This document shows, piece after piece, positions 29,531 through 38,995 of a stretch of DNA of 64,000 nt. A program made the translations under genes and the position numbers. The notes below the pieces were generated by a model that saw only the letters and a list, made by a program, of their open reading frames with translations, was not told where the DNA came from and searched no databases. This DNA comes from Acinetobacter baumannii (GTDB lineage Bacteria; Pseudomonadota; Gammaproteobacteria; Pseudomonadales; Moraxellaceae). The DNA lies in the NCBI RefSeq assembly GCF_016508585.1, contig NZ_JADVOP010000016.1, positions 24,867-88,866 of the forward strand. Reading direction: 5' to 3'. Numbering within the stretch: the first letter of the stretch is position 1; the number at the start of each line of letters is the position of its first letter.

Positions 29531-30310
29531 ATGACATATCACTACCATGATGAAAGCATAATCAAAACTTTACCTGAAGACACTGTTTTTGTTTTTGGCA
29601 GTAATTTGGCAGGTACACATCAAGGTGGTGCTGCAAAAACAGCGCATTTATATTTCGGTGCAACCAAAGGAGTGGGGCGTGGTTGGGCAGGTCAGAGTTT
29701 TGCGATTCCAACCATGAATGAACATTTACAACAAATGCCTCTTTCACAAATTCAGCACTATATTGATGATTTTAAAATATATGCAAAGAATCATCCAAAA
29801 ATGAAATACTTCATTACGTCAATTGGATGTGGAGTCGCAGGCTATAAAGTTGAAGAAATCGCCCCCATGTTCAAGGGAATCGCACGTAATGTGATCTTTC
29901 CGGCTTCATTCCGCCCTTTCGTTGAAAAGACACTGCCTAAACTCACGCAAAAATTGTTGCATAGTTTCATAACAGATCAGGTGATTTTCTGTACTGATCC
30001 TGAGCAAGCAATACAGGATTTAGATTTAACAGACGCAGAAAAAAGTCTAGCCACCATTATTTTAAATACACCTATGTATCCAAATGACAGTAATGGACGT
30101 GATCGGATTTTTGAGATACAAGATATTCTACACAATCTGCATGGTAAAATAATTGAATTCCAACCTAACTCTGAAGGTTCAATGATTATCGGGGGTGCAA
30201 TTCTGGCATTGTTGGAACTTTATCATTTAAATGAAACAGATTTTATTGATGTTTGGACAGGTCAACGCGTGATTGCAGCACCCAAAGCAGAACATCATGC
30301 CAAGAAGTGA
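29531..30310 (+). CDS. Conserved FGSN-motif protein (A1S_2505-like, phage-associated family)
   Basis: About 259 residues, cytoplasmic. The first 140 residues carry a distinctive motif set: FVFGSNLAGTHQGGAAKTA, then FGATKGVGRGWAGQSFAIPTM, then FITSIGCGVAGYKVEEIAPMF. The glycine-rich GSN/G-x-G-G-AA pattern resembles nucleotide- or ADP-ribose-binding loops such as macro domains, but I would not assign the fold by eye. From memory a family with this N-terminus is catalogued as A1S_2505 and occurs in phages and chromosomes. The C-terminal 110 residues are a separate, unknown helical domain. ATG at 29531 follows AAAGGA by nine bases. Confidence 0.75.
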   Translation: MTYHYHDESIIKTLPEDTVFVFGSNLAGTHQGGAAKTAHLYFGATKGVGRGWAGQSFAIPTMNEHLQQMPLSQIQHYIDDFKIYAKNHPKMKYFITSIGCGVAGYKVEEIAPMFKGIARNVIFPASFRPFVEKTLPKLTQKLLHSFITDQVIFCTDPEQAIQDLDLTDAEKSLATIILNTPMYPNDSNGRDRIFEIQDILHNLHGKIIEFQPNSEGSMIIGGAILALLELYHLNETDFIDVWTGQRVIAAPKAEHHAKK

Positions 30311-30422
30311 GGCATTTCTAGTGCCTTAAATCACTTTTTCTCAACATCGCGATGTATTTAGGTATTGCCATTTTACCGTGTTATATTTAAGCTAAATTTA
30401 CAAATAATAAAATGGAATAAGA

Positions 30423-31853
30423 ATGGAGCAAATCGATTTAACGATTTTTAATTTGTCTCCCATTGCGATGTGGCTACAGGATTTCAGTGGCATCAAAAAA
30501 ATTTTTGATGCATGGGCTGCTGAAGGTATATCTGATATCCAGCATTATTTAATCGAAGATCCTCAACGCTTAGTCCCCTGTCTGGCTGCAATTAAAACAA
30601 TTGATGTCAATCAAAGTACACTGACCTTATATGAAGCACATAATTTAGAGGAAATTATAAAAAAATTCCCAGAAATGCATACTCAGGACACTGAGATGAT
30701 GCATATCGAATTTTTTTCAGCGTTATGGAATAAGCAAATGAATTGTTCTGTTCCAGTCATCAACTATACATGTCAGGGCAAAAGAATCGATGTGCAGTTG
30801 AGAGCCAATATTCTGTCTGATGACAAAGAGAGTTGGGATCGAGTACTTTTAACCACAGAGGATATTTCGCAATCACAAAATGCCCGACGCTTTGCTGAAT
30901 CATTATTTTTATATTCCCCTACTGCACTTTGTGTCAAAGACTATAGCAAAATCAAGACAATATTTGATCAGCTCAAAGCCAATCATCTGACAGATCTAAA
31001 AAACTATATCGAAAAGAATCCTGATTTTTTATTTTTTTGTTTTAAAAACATTCAAACTGTAGGTATTAATCAAGCTTTGCTCGATCTCTTCTGTACCTAT
31101 AATAAACAACAGTTTTGTCTGCATCTACATCGTATTTTTAAACATCATCTTGAAAATTTTTCTCAACAATTATTATATTTATGGAATGGACAACATCAAA
31201 TTAAACAAGAGTGTGAATATCAGTCGGTGCATGGAGATTTAATTCATGTCCAAGAACATCTCGTAATTTTCCCTGACTCTCAACATAATTGGGATACTGT
31301 GCAAATTGCATTTACAGATTTAACTGAACGAAAAAAATTAGAAGATTACTTACACTACTCCAATCAACATGATCAGCTTACCCAATTATATAACCGCACA
31401 TTTTTTAGTGAAGAAATCCAGCGTTTACAATCTACACCATTTCATTCTCTTTCCTGTATTTATTTGGACATTAATGGATTAAAGAAAATCAACGATGTTC
31501 AGGGTCATCACATTGGAGACTTATTAATTCAACGTTTTGCAGAACTTTTAAGAGCATCCACCATAAAAACCAATTATTCAGTATCTCGCATAGGCGGGGA
31601 TGAATTTGTGATTTTAATGCCTGAAGCGAAACAGCGAGATATTGATATTCTCTTAGCCATCATTCAACAAAAAATATTGGCTGATCAATTAGAGTTTCCA
31701 CACGATCCAATCCATGTCGCATTCGGTTATGCCAGCATAAATCAGCAAGGTGATATCGCAGATTTATTAAAAAAAGCGGATCAAATGATGTATAAAGATA
31801 AACAATACTATTATCTGCATCATGGCAGCCTTCAGCATGATTTTAAATATTAA
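30423..31853 (+). CDS. Diguanylate cyclase with two PAS-like domains (paralogue 1)
   Basis: A 476-residue soluble signalling protein. Two homologous PAS-like units occupy about residues 8-150 and 160-300; each begins S-P-x-A/S-x-W/C-x-x-D-[FY]-S-x-I-K and contains a DVNQSTL-like strand. A GGDEF domain (310-470) has an intact GGDEF at 391-395, so synthesis of cyclic di-GMP from GTP is predicted. The RxxD inhibitory site nine residues before GGDEF is absent (KTNY), suggesting no product inhibition. No transmembrane segment is visible. The next gene encodes a paralogue of the same architecture. Confidence 0.9.
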   Translation: MEQIDLTIFNLSPIAMWLQDFSGIKKIFDAWAAEGISDIQHYLIEDPQRLVPCLAAIKTIDVNQSTLTLYEAHNLEEIIKKFPEMHTQDTEMMHIEFFSALWNKQMNCSVPVINYTCQGKRIDVQLRANILSDDKESWDRVLLTTEDISQSQNARRFAESLFLYSPTALCVKDYSKIKTIFDQLKANHLTDLKNYIEKNPDFLFFCFKNIQTVGINQALLDLFCTYNKQQFCLHLHRIFKHHLENFSQQLLYLWNGQHQIKQECEYQSVHGDLIHVQEHLVIFPDSQHNWDTVQIAFTDLTERKKLEDYLHYSNQHDQLTQLYNRTFFSEEIQRLQSTPFHSLSCIYLDINGLKKINDVQGHHIGDLLIQRFAELLRASTIKTNYSVSRIGGDEFVILMPEAKQRDIDILLAIIQQKILADQLEFPHDPIHVAFGYASINQQGDIADLLKKADQMMYKDKQYYYLHHGSLQHDFKY

Positions 31854-32025
31854 AGTATACTTTTACACTAATTGTCATTAAATAGACAAAGTGAGTCAGT
31901 TATCACTATTTTTTAGAGATAATAAATAATTTACATTTTATCTTTGCTTGTTATTTTACATCCGCAAATTTTAGGATATATTCCAGAGCAATTAAATGAC
32001 TTTTATAGCAAACGAGAATCTTGTA

Positions 32026-33477
32026 ATGGAATTTTCCGATTCTTCTATTTTTGATATATCCCCCACACCGATGTGGCTAGAAGATTATAGTGCGATAAAA
32101 GAACAATTCAACCAATGGAAAAGTCAAGGGATTACTGATCTTCAAAGCTTTTTAGAGGCGCATCCAGAACAGGTTACTCAATGCGCACATAAAATTAAAA
32201 TTATTAAAGTAAATCAAAAAACTTTACAGCTTTTTCAAGCAAAGAATCAAAAACATCTCTGTCAAAATTTAGATGTTATTTTCCAAAAAGAAATGTTTGA
32301 TTCACATATCAAAGAGTTGGTCGCACTTTGGGAGGGGCAAACAGAATTTTCCAGTACCACTGTAAATTATACGATTTCCGGAAAAAAGCTGGACATAAAA
32401 CTACGTGGCGCGGTGATGCCAGGTTCAGAACATAATTTAAAGCAAGTTCTTATTACAACAGAAGATATTACAGATTATCAAAATGCCCGTCGTCTGGAAG
32501 AAAAAAATCGACAACTTGCAGAATCTCGCTTTATCTACTCCCCTGCTTCATTGTGGGTAGAAGATTTTAGTCGGGTCAAAACGCGGTTAGATCAGTTACG
32601 TCAAATTGGAATTGATGACTTTAGAACCTTTTTGGATGTGCATACAGACTTTGTGAATCAATGTATAGAAGACATAATTTTATTGGATGTAAATCAAGCC
32701 ACGTTGGACTTGTTTAAAGCTCAAGATAAGGAAACCCTGTTTAAGAACTTAAACAAAGTATTTGCAAAAGAAATTTATCAAACATTCCGAGAGCAGTTGA
32801 TTGAATTATGGAATGGTAAGATTCACCACCAACGTGAAGCGATCAATTATGCCCTAGATGGCTCAGTGCGGAATGTATTATTGCAATTTACTGTTTTTCC
32901 GGGTTATGAAGAGGACTGGAGTTTAGTTCAAGTTGCACTCACCGATATCACAGCACGTAAAAAAGCCGAAAGTTATTTGGAATACTTGGGTAAACACGAT
33001 GTATTGACCAAATTGTTTAACCGTTCATTCTATACAGAAGAAATTAATCGTTTGGAACGCAATGTATTGCGTCCAACTTCAGCAATCTTCATCGATATGA
33101 ATGGATTAAAAGCCATTAATGACCAATTTGGCCATGATATTGGAGATGGTTTGTTGCGTCGAATGGGCAATATTCTCAGTCGTACGATCGCCAATACCGG
33201 GTATACTGCATCGCGGATTGGTGGAGATGAGTTTGTACTGCTTATGCCTGCGGCAAATGAGCAGACCGTTGAATCAATCATTATGACCATAGAAGAATTA
33301 CTGAATATTGACAATCAGTATTATTCTTCACAGCCGATCAGCATTGCAATTGGTTATGCCACAACCCAAGATGATGAAAGTATTGATAACATGTTAAAAC
33401 GTGCAGATCTATTGATGTATCAAAAAAAGAAAAACTATTATGAATATGTCACTGAAATGCTCAATGAACAAAATTAA
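32026..33477 (+). CDS. Diguanylate cyclase with two PAS-like domains (paralogue 2)
   Basis: About 483 residues, colinear with the preceding cyclase: PAS-like units at about 8-155 and 165-310, then GGDEF (intact at about 399-403). Asn-Thr-Gly-Tyr replaces the RxxD inhibitory site. ATG at 32026 is chosen because MEFSDSSIFDISP aligns residue-for-residue with the start of the paralogue and GAGAAT precedes it; an ATG at 31996 would add ten residues. The roughly 140-170 bp gap suggests a separate promoter, so a duplicated pair sensing related cytoplasmic signals is likely. Confidence 0.9.
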   Translation: MEFSDSSIFDISPTPMWLEDYSAIKEQFNQWKSQGITDLQSFLEAHPEQVTQCAHKIKIIKVNQKTLQLFQAKNQKHLCQNLDVIFQKEMFDSHIKELVALWEGQTEFSSTTVNYTISGKKLDIKLRGAVMPGSEHNLKQVLITTEDITDYQNARRLEEKNRQLAESRFIYSPASLWVEDFSRVKTRLDQLRQIGIDDFRTFLDVHTDFVNQCIEDIILLDVNQATLDLFKAQDKETLFKNLNKVFAKEIYQTFREQLIELWNGKIHHQREAINYALDGSVRNVLLQFTVFPGYEEDWSLVQVALTDITARKKAESYLEYLGKHDVLTKLFNRSFYTEEINRLERNVLRPTSAIFIDMNGLKAINDQFGHDIGDGLLRRMGNILSRTIANTGYTASRIGGDEFVLLMPAANEQTVESIIMTIEELLNIDNQYYSSQPISIAIGYATTQDDESIDNMLKRADLLMYQKKKNYYEYVTEMLNEQN

Positions 33478-33553
33478 ACAGATAAGAGTAATACTTTCCC
33501 TAAATCATCAAGACCCGCTTGATACATTAAAGATATGTTAAAAAAGAATGCAT

Positions 33554-33583
33554 AAAAATAGGTGCTCAATGCACCTATTTTTT
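33554..33583. terminator. Bidirectional terminator after the second cyclase
   Basis: AAAAATAGGTGC pairs with GCACCTATTTTT around TCAAT, with A/T runs both sides, between convergent genes. Confidence 0.92.
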
Positions 33584-33594
33584 ATATTCAAACT

Positions 33595-33783
33595 TTAACG
33601 TTTACCCATTGAACGGCGTGTACCACGTGGAGGCATCCATGTACGGTCTGCATATTGCTCGGGTTTTGGGCGCACTTGATTGTGGGCAACATCATCTATA
33701 TTTTCAATAGCTGAGGGCATTGGAAAAGGTAAATTCACCAATGGCTTTTTTTTGGGAGTATTTTGGGTGCTCATGTGATTCAC
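33595..33783 (-). CDS. Small hypothetical protein, proline/arginine-rich
   Basis: 62 residues (or 59 if started at ATG 33774). Hydrophilic, with PKKKPLVNLPFPMPSA and a basic C-terminus WMPPRGTRRSMGKR; no signal peptide or membrane segment. A strong bidirectional terminator sits 11 bp after its stop, which supports it being a transcribed gene. Small basic, Pro-rich proteins of this kind are common conserved hypotheticals; no function can be given. Confidence 0.6.
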   Translation of the reverse strand: MNHMSTQNTPKKKPLVNLPFPMPSAIENIDDVAHNQVRPKPEQYADRTWMPPRGTRRSMGKR

Positions 33784-33995
33784 TCAATTTTAACTGGCTA
33801 TATTGTACGTAAATTTTAGCCCTGATGCGAGTGATCTCGATTGCTGCTGTTTATTTGTATTCTCTTGATACATTAATTTTTTGTTTTTCGTGAATATTAG
33901 GTCAATTTGCATAAATATTAAACGACCAAGCCTTTAAATTTAAGCTATGATAATGTGCTTTTTATTTTTTAATCCCTATAAGAAGGAATAATGCC

Positions 33996-35231
33996 GTGGA
34001 CGTACGTCTCTCTGATCGTGTAAATGCCATCAAACCGTCTCCAACGCTTGCTGTTACCAACAAAGCTGCTGAACTCAAGGCTGCTGGTAAAAATGTAATC
34101 GGATTGGGCGCAGGCGAACCAGATTTTGACACCCCACAACACATCAAAGATGCTGCTATTGCAGCAATTAACAACGGTTTTACCAAATATACCGCTGTTG
34201 ATGGTACCCCTGGCCTTAAAAAAGCGATTATTGCTAAATTAAAACGTGATAATAATCTTGATTATGCAGCAAACCAAATTTTGGTTTCTTGTGGTGGTAA
34301 ACAGTCTTTCTTTAACTTGGCACTGGCTTTGTTAAATAAAGGTGATGAAGTGATCATCCCTGCGCCATATTGGGTCAGCTATCCTGACATGGTGATTATT
34401 GCAGAAGGTGTTCCTGTTATCGTGAAATGTGGTGAAGAACAGCGTTTCAAAATCACAGCTGCTCAATTAGAAGCTGCGATTACGGACAAAACACGTTTGG
34501 TTGTTTTAAATAGCCCTTCTAACCCTACAGGCATGATCTACACTAAAGCTGAACTGGAAGCTTTGGCAGAAGTGTTACGTAAATATCCTGAAGTTTATGT
34601 TGCTTCTGATGATATGTATGAACCAATCCGTTGGGATGATGAGTTCTACAACATTGCAACTGTTGCTCCAGATCTTTACGATCGTGTGATCGTATTGAAC
34701 GGTGTATCTAAAGCTTATGCAATGACTGGATGGCGTATTGGTTATGCGGCAGGACCTGCAAAATTGATCGGTGCAATGAAAAAGATCCAATCACAATCAA
34801 CATCAAATCCGACATCTATTTCACAAGTGGCTGCTGAGGCTGCACTGAATGGTCCTCAAGATGTTCTTGAGCCAATGATTGAAGCATTTAAACGTCGCCA
34901 TGACCTTGTTGTCAAAGGTCTTAATGATATTCATGGAATTACTTGCTTACCTGCAGATGGTGCGTTCTATGCTTATGCAAACATTCGCCCGTTGATTCGC
35001 GCCAAAGGTCTAAAATCCTGCACAGAGTTTTCTGAATGGTTACTTGAAGAAACAGGTGTTGCCGTTGTTCCTGGTGATGCTTTCGGTTTAGGTGGTTATA
35101 TGCGTATTTCATATGCAACTGCTGATGAAGTTCTGGTTGATGCACTTGCACGTATTAAAAAAGCTGCTGAGTCAATTGAAGGGATAGACGCTGCAATTGC
35201 TTCTATTGAAGCCGAAAAAGCAGCACAATAA
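33996..35231 (+). CDS. aspC: Aspartate aminotransferase (class I PLP)
   Basis: A 411-residue fold-type I aminotransferase of the Ib subgroup. GAGEPDFDTP, the SNPTG motif in LNSPSNPTGM, the PLP-binding lysine in GVSKAYAMTGWRIGY and the substrate-carboxylate arginine in MRISYA are visible. It interconverts aspartate and oxaloacetate with 2-oxoglutarate/glutamate. The start is GTG at 33996, eight bases after AAGGA; no in-frame ATG is suitable. A terminator follows the gene. Confidence 0.92.
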   Translation: MDVRLSDRVNAIKPSPTLAVTNKAAELKAAGKNVIGLGAGEPDFDTPQHIKDAAIAAINNGFTKYTAVDGTPGLKKAIIAKLKRDNNLDYAANQILVSCGGKQSFFNLALALLNKGDEVIIPAPYWVSYPDMVIIAEGVPVIVKCGEEQRFKITAAQLEAAITDKTRLVVLNSPSNPTGMIYTKAELEALAEVLRKYPEVYVASDDMYEPIRWDDEFYNIATVAPDLYDRVIVLNGVSKAYAMTGWRIGYAAGPAKLIGAMKKIQSQSTSNPTSISQVAAEAALNGPQDVLEPMIEAFKRRHDLVVKGLNDIHGITCLPADGAFYAYANIRPLIRAKGLKSCTEFSEWLLEETGVAVVPGDAFGLGGYMRISYATADEVLVDALARIKKAAESIEGIDAAIASIEAEKAAQ

Positions 35232-35260
35232 GCTGAGATTTTCAGGTAAACGATTTATTA

Positions 35261-35289
35261 AAATGGGTGTTGATTACACCCATTTTTTT
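35261..35289 (+). terminator. Rho-independent terminator of aspC
   Basis: AAATGGGTGT pairs with ACACCCATTT around TGATT, followed by a T-run. Confidence 0.92.
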
Positions 35290-35331
35290 GTCTATAGAAA
35301 TATCCTGTTGATGCTTCGACTCAAATAAAAA

Positions 35332-35712
35332 CTACTCTTTAAGCAGTAATCCTGTCGTATTGTCACCATCATTGCCTGTACCATAATGCTCGATGCGTCT
35401 TGGATCAGGTTGTGGTGCATAAGGATTAGCTGAAGCATATACTTTTTCATGGTCAATCAATAATAAACCTGAACTATTGTCGCCATCGTTACCTGTACCA
35501 TAATGTTCAATACGTGGTTCTTTCATTGGTTTTTGCTTTGACGCAGGGATGAGTTTCATCGGCTGTTTCAATAAAAGACCTGAGCTATTATCACCATCAT
35601 TACCTGTACCAAAGTGATCAATTTTTATGGTTTGATCATGATGTTGTGATGCAAAACTAGAACCTGCAACACCACATAGACCAATAAAAACAAATTTGAT
35701 CAAAGCTTTCAT
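35332..35712 (-). CDS. Secreted protein with three GTGNDGDN repeats
   Basis: About 126 residues. A signal peptide (cleavage near GSSFA-SQ) is followed by three near-identical copies of an about 17-residue unit with consensus [RI]-[IE]-[DE]-H-[YF]-GTGNDGDN-[ST]-[ST]-GLLL, joined by linkers of unequal length rich in Lys/Pro. The Asp/Asn/Gly cluster resembles calcium-binding loops, but no known domain is recognised. The repeat is also visible in DNA (about 35341-35397, 35461-35512, 35569-35623). ATG at 35712 is chosen because AGGAG precedes it; an upstream extension would overlap the AraC-family gene. Function is unknown. Confidence 0.8.
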   Translation of the reverse strand: MKALIKFVFIGLCGVAGSSFASQHHDQTIKIDHFGTGNDGDNSSGLLLKQPMKLIPASKQKPMKEPRIEHYGTGNDGDNSSGLLLIDHEKVYASANPYAPQPDPRRIEHYGTGNDGDNTTGLLLKE

Positions 35713-35857
35713 GTACTTCTCCTGTGATAATCCAATTTTTATTGTAAAGACTGAAGTTATACAAAGCATGGTCATGAAAATTACATTTGAGACAGAAAGC
35801 ACTGATTCTCGATGTTTTTTTGTATGAATAGACTTGTTTTTGAGTATAGCGTGTACT

Positions 35858-36643
35858 CTAAGGTGAATGTCTTCCCTGTACATAAAGACTTGGTGCTGCA
35901 CCGAGCGAACGTTTAAAAGCTGCGGTAAATGCGCTGCTACTGCTGTATCCTAATTCTATAGCAACATGGGTGATAGATTGACCAAGCTCCATACGCATTA
36001 AGGCATTGAGTAAACATGCCTGTTGCCGCCAATGACTAAAACTCATGCCGGTTTGAAGTCTAAAGATTCTGGTAAAATTACGACGACTCATTCCCACTTG
36101 TTTTGCGATTTCATCCAAGTCCCTATCCAATGTGGGTGCTTTTAAAATCTCTAAGCACAGTGCAGCCAAACGAGGCTCCTGCGGAAGCGGTGCATTTAAA
36201 GGCAACTCAGGCATCATGGCAATTTCTTTAATCATCAGCCGCATCAAGTAATCATCTCTCCCCTCCAATTCATACTCCACGGGGATATCAACTGCAACAG
36301 ATAAAAGCTCATGTAGTAATGGTGAGACATTAATCACCGTACAATAGTCCCATAATCCTGCCGCCTTCGCTGCTTCAGGAATGATATACGCACTGCGTGT
36401 TTTGGTCACTCCACGCATATGGACTTCATGGTGCACACCGTTGGGTATCCATAATGCACGACGAGGAGGAACAACCCAACTTCCAAGATCGGTATTCACA
36501 GTCAATACACCTGTAATCGCGTATAAACATTGTCCTCTTTTATGGCTATGGCTGGGCAATATTGAACCATCTGCATAATCATTGCCAGTCGCCATAACAA
36601 GTTGTGGAGCATCTTCATATTCATTGACTCGAATGTTACGCAT
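35858..36643 (-). CDS. AraC-family transcriptional regulator (cupin sensor)
   Basis: A 261-residue regulator with an N-terminal cupin-like effector domain (LPSHSHKRGQCLYAITGVLTV) and two C-terminal HTH motifs typical of AraC/XylS: LDEIAKQVGMSRRNFTRIFR and ITHVAIELGYSSSSAFTAAFKR. GGAGGG sits just before ATG 36643. It is divergent from an Fsr-like MFS exporter, with about 146 bp between them, and most likely controls it; regulators of this group commonly flank MFS exporters. Confidence 0.9.
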   Translation of the reverse strand: MRNIRVNEYEDAPQLVMATGNDYADGSILPSHSHKRGQCLYAITGVLTVNTDLGSWVVPPRRALWIPNGVHHEVHMRGVTKTRSAYIIPEAAKAAGLWDYCTVINVSPLLHELLSVAVDIPVEYELEGRDDYLMRLMIKEIAMMPELPLNAPLPQEPRLAALCLEILKAPTLDRDLDEIAKQVGMSRRNFTRIFRLQTGMSFSHWRQQACLLNALMRMELGQSITHVAIELGYSSSSAFTAAFKRSLGAAPSLYVQGRHSP

Positions 36644-36789
36644 TATCCCTCCATTTGAATTGGCCTGAATTCGATACTATATGTCCCAAATATGATTGTG
36701 GGCCGGCAGATGTTCAGTTTAGGATAAAAATATCCAGACACAAAGTCTTTACTCAATGATGCAGGCTGAAACAGCTTGTTGGAGAAATC

Positions 36790-38016
36790 ATGCCGAGCAA
36801 TAGCAATACTCTTGACGCCTCGCTTGTTCAAGAGAAATTTCCATCTGATGAACAACCCCAGAAATTTGTATTGCGTATTGTCGGTGCGATCGCAATTGCT
36901 CATTTGCTGAATGATTCTATCCAAGCAGTCGTCACCGCAAGTTATCCGATGTTGAAAGCCGAATTTTCTCTAAGCTTTGCTGAAATCGGTTGGATCGCTT
37001 TGGTTTATCAAATTACCGCCTCATTATTACAACCCTGGATTGGACTCTATACCGACAAATATCCAAAACCCTATTTATTACCTGCTGGCATGGGAGCAAC
37101 ATTACTTGGAATTGGATTAATGGCGATTGCCAGCAGTTTCCATGGCTTATTATTTGCTGCTGCGTTAATTGGTGTGGGTTCATCGACCTTTCATCCTGAA
37201 GCATCACGTATCGCAAGAACAGCTTCTGGCGGACGTTTTGGTACAGCACAGTCGATGTTTCAAGTTGGTGGCAATACTGGATCCGCGCTGGGACCATTAA
37301 TGGCTGCCGCTGTAATTATTCCCAATGGTCAAGGGGCAATTGGGTTATTTGTTTTGGTTGCGGCTTTGGCCATCTTTGTCTTGTTAAGGGTCACCAAATG
37401 GCTCGTAGCACAAGCTCCTGTTCAGCTGAAAGCAGCTCAACATAAAATGACCACGCTGACACGCCAACAAGTTATTCAAGCTATGGCTGTGATTTGTATT
37501 TTAATGTTTGCAAAGTTTATTTACATTGCAGCGATCACCAATTATTTTACCTTCTATCTGATTGAACGATTTAATGTTTCCATTCAAACCTCTCAACTGT
37601 ATTTATTTATCTTTTTGGGTGCTGTTGCGCTTGGAACATTTGTTGGTGGTCCTGTAGGTGATCGAATTGGACGTAAAGCTGTGGTTTGGGTGTCATTTCT
37701 TGGTGTTGCACCTTTCGCACTCATGCTCCCCTATGTTGGCTTAACAGGAACCGCTGTCCTCACAATTATTATTGGCTTGGTTATGTCATCTGCTTTTTCA
37801 GCTTTAGTCGTCTATGCACAAGAAGCCGTGCCAGGTCGCGTAGGCATGATTGCAGGCTTGATGTTCGGTTTGATGTTTGGTATTGGTGGAATCGGTGCTG
37901 CCGGGCTCGGACATTTGGCAGACATCCATGGGATTATTTGGGTATATAAATTATGTTCTTTTCTTCCATTGTTGGGATTTATGACGGTCTTTCTCCCAAA
38001 TACTGTACAGAAATAG
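36790..38016 (+). CDS. fsr: MFS transporter, fosmidomycin-resistance (Fsr) type
   Basis: A 408-residue polytopic protein with about twelve transmembrane segments and a cytoplasmic N-terminal extension. The pattern HLLNDSIQAVVTASYPMLK, the loop GLYTDKYPKP and GVGSSTFHPEASRIAR match the Fsr group, whose E. coli member exports fosmidomycin. The actual substrate may differ. GGAGAA precedes the ATG. The divergent AraC-family gene is the probable regulator. Confidence 0.85.
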   Translation: MPSNSNTLDASLVQEKFPSDEQPQKFVLRIVGAIAIAHLLNDSIQAVVTASYPMLKAEFSLSFAEIGWIALVYQITASLLQPWIGLYTDKYPKPYLLPAGMGATLLGIGLMAIASSFHGLLFAAALIGVGSSTFHPEASRIARTASGGRFGTAQSMFQVGGNTGSALGPLMAAAVIIPNGQGAIGLFVLVAALAIFVLLRVTKWLVAQAPVQLKAAQHKMTTLTRQQVIQAMAVICILMFAKFIYIAAITNYFTFYLIERFNVSIQTSQLYLFIFLGAVALGTFVGGPVGDRIGRKAVVWVSFLGVAPFALMLPYVGLTGTAVLTIIIGLVMSSAFSALVVYAQEAVPGRVGMIAGLMFGLMFGIGGIGAAGLGHLADIHGIIWVYKLCSFLPLLGFMTVFLPNTVQK

Positions 38017-38027
38017 AATCAATTCAA

Positions 38028-38056
38028 AGATCAGCAAGGAATCCTTTTGCTGGTCT
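38028..38056. terminator. Weak hairpin between convergent fsr and LysR genes
   Basis: AGATCAGCAA pairs with TTGCTGGTCT (one G-T pair) around a 9-base loop, 12 bp after the fsr stop; only a short T-rich tail follows. Confidence 0.5.
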
Positions 38057-38080
38057 GTTTACCCTCGGATGTCAGTTTAT

Positions 38081-38995
38081 TTATGCAGATGACATCGAAA
38101 AATGCTCAATTAAAAAGTCCATAAAAACTCGTGTCTTAGCCGGTAAAGAATGGGTATTTGAATAGAGCAATTGAATATTTTGCACAGGTAAATCAAATTC
38201 GGGCAATAAACGAATCAATCGTTTTTGCTGTAAATCATCTTCAACCAACCATGCCGGACAAATTGCTACGCCCATAGACGCCAAGACCATCTGATGAATC
38301 GCTTCAGCTGAATTGGACTCATATTGATTTCGAACTAAAGGCAGTGTGTATTTCTCACCACGGCGATTTTGCAAAGTGTATTGAGCATCCTGCCAATTCA
38401 ATAAACTGTGTCCAATCCACGGCACATCAGCCAAATCTGAAATCTTATTGACTGTATGGCAGGCTAAAAATTCAGTTGTGGCAACTAAATAAATCGGGTA
38501 TTCACCGATTTTCCGTGTTTTTAACGATGAATCTTTTAAGTTTCCAAGACGAATGACTAAATCCAATTTTTCAGTCACTAAATCATCCAGTGATGAGTTA
38601 AACGTATATTGCAGTTGCAGCTTGGGATAGTGTCGGCAAAATTTTCCCAATAACGGCAAAATATATTTTTGCCCAAACTCATTGGTTGAAGAAAATCGTA
38701 GAACACCTGTCACATTGGTTGCCAAGTTTTGGCTGCGTTCAAATGCCTCATTAATCTGTAACTGAATTTGCTTGAAATCATCGTAAAAATTTTTACCGAT
38801 TTCAGTCAACGCAATATTGCGCGTATTTCGAATCAACAAACTAGCATCTAACGACTGCTCCAATTGTTTGATATCGATACTGACCATTGAACGGCTCAGC
38901 CCCAAAATTTCAGCAGCTTTGGTAAAAGATCCAGAATCAACCACCTGTAAAAAAGTGGCAATCTGTTTGAAATTTTTCTGCATGAAATCACTCAT
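38081..38995 (-). CDS. LysR-family regulator divergent from an MFS transporter
   Basis: A 304-residue LTTR with the N-terminal HTH (FTKAAEILGLSRSMVSIDIKQLEQSL) and a substrate-binding effector domain. The short divergent spacing to the MFS gene at 39084 makes that gene its likely target. Its own start codon overlaps an inverted repeat ATTGTTT-N9-AAACAAT, suggesting autoregulation. Effector unknown. Confidence 0.9.
   Translation of the reverse strand: MSDFMQKNFKQIATFLQVVDSGSFTKAAEILGLSRSMVSIDIKQLEQSLDASLLIRNTRNIALTEIGKNFYDDFKQIQLQINEAFERSQNLATNVTGVLRFSSTNEFGQKYILPLLGKFCRHYPKLQLQYTFNSSLDDLVTEKLDLVIRLGNLKDSSLKTRKIGEYPIYLVATTEFLACHTVNKISDLADVPWIGHSLLNWQDAQYTLQNRRGEKYTLPLVRNQYESNSAEAIHQMVLASMGVAICPAWLVEDDLQQKRLIRLLPEFDLPVQNIQLLYSNTHSLPAKTRVFMDFLIEHFSMSSA

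Noticed and set aside
35713..35901. N-terminal extension of the GTGNDGDN-repeat protein
   Set aside because: It would overlap the AraC-family gene and bury the signal peptide internally; ATG 35712 has AGGAG in front.
36722..36735. GGATA-AAAA-TATCC inverted repeat between the AraC-family gene and fsr
   Set aside because: Arms are only five bases and AraC-family proteins usually bind direct repeats; too weak to call an operator.
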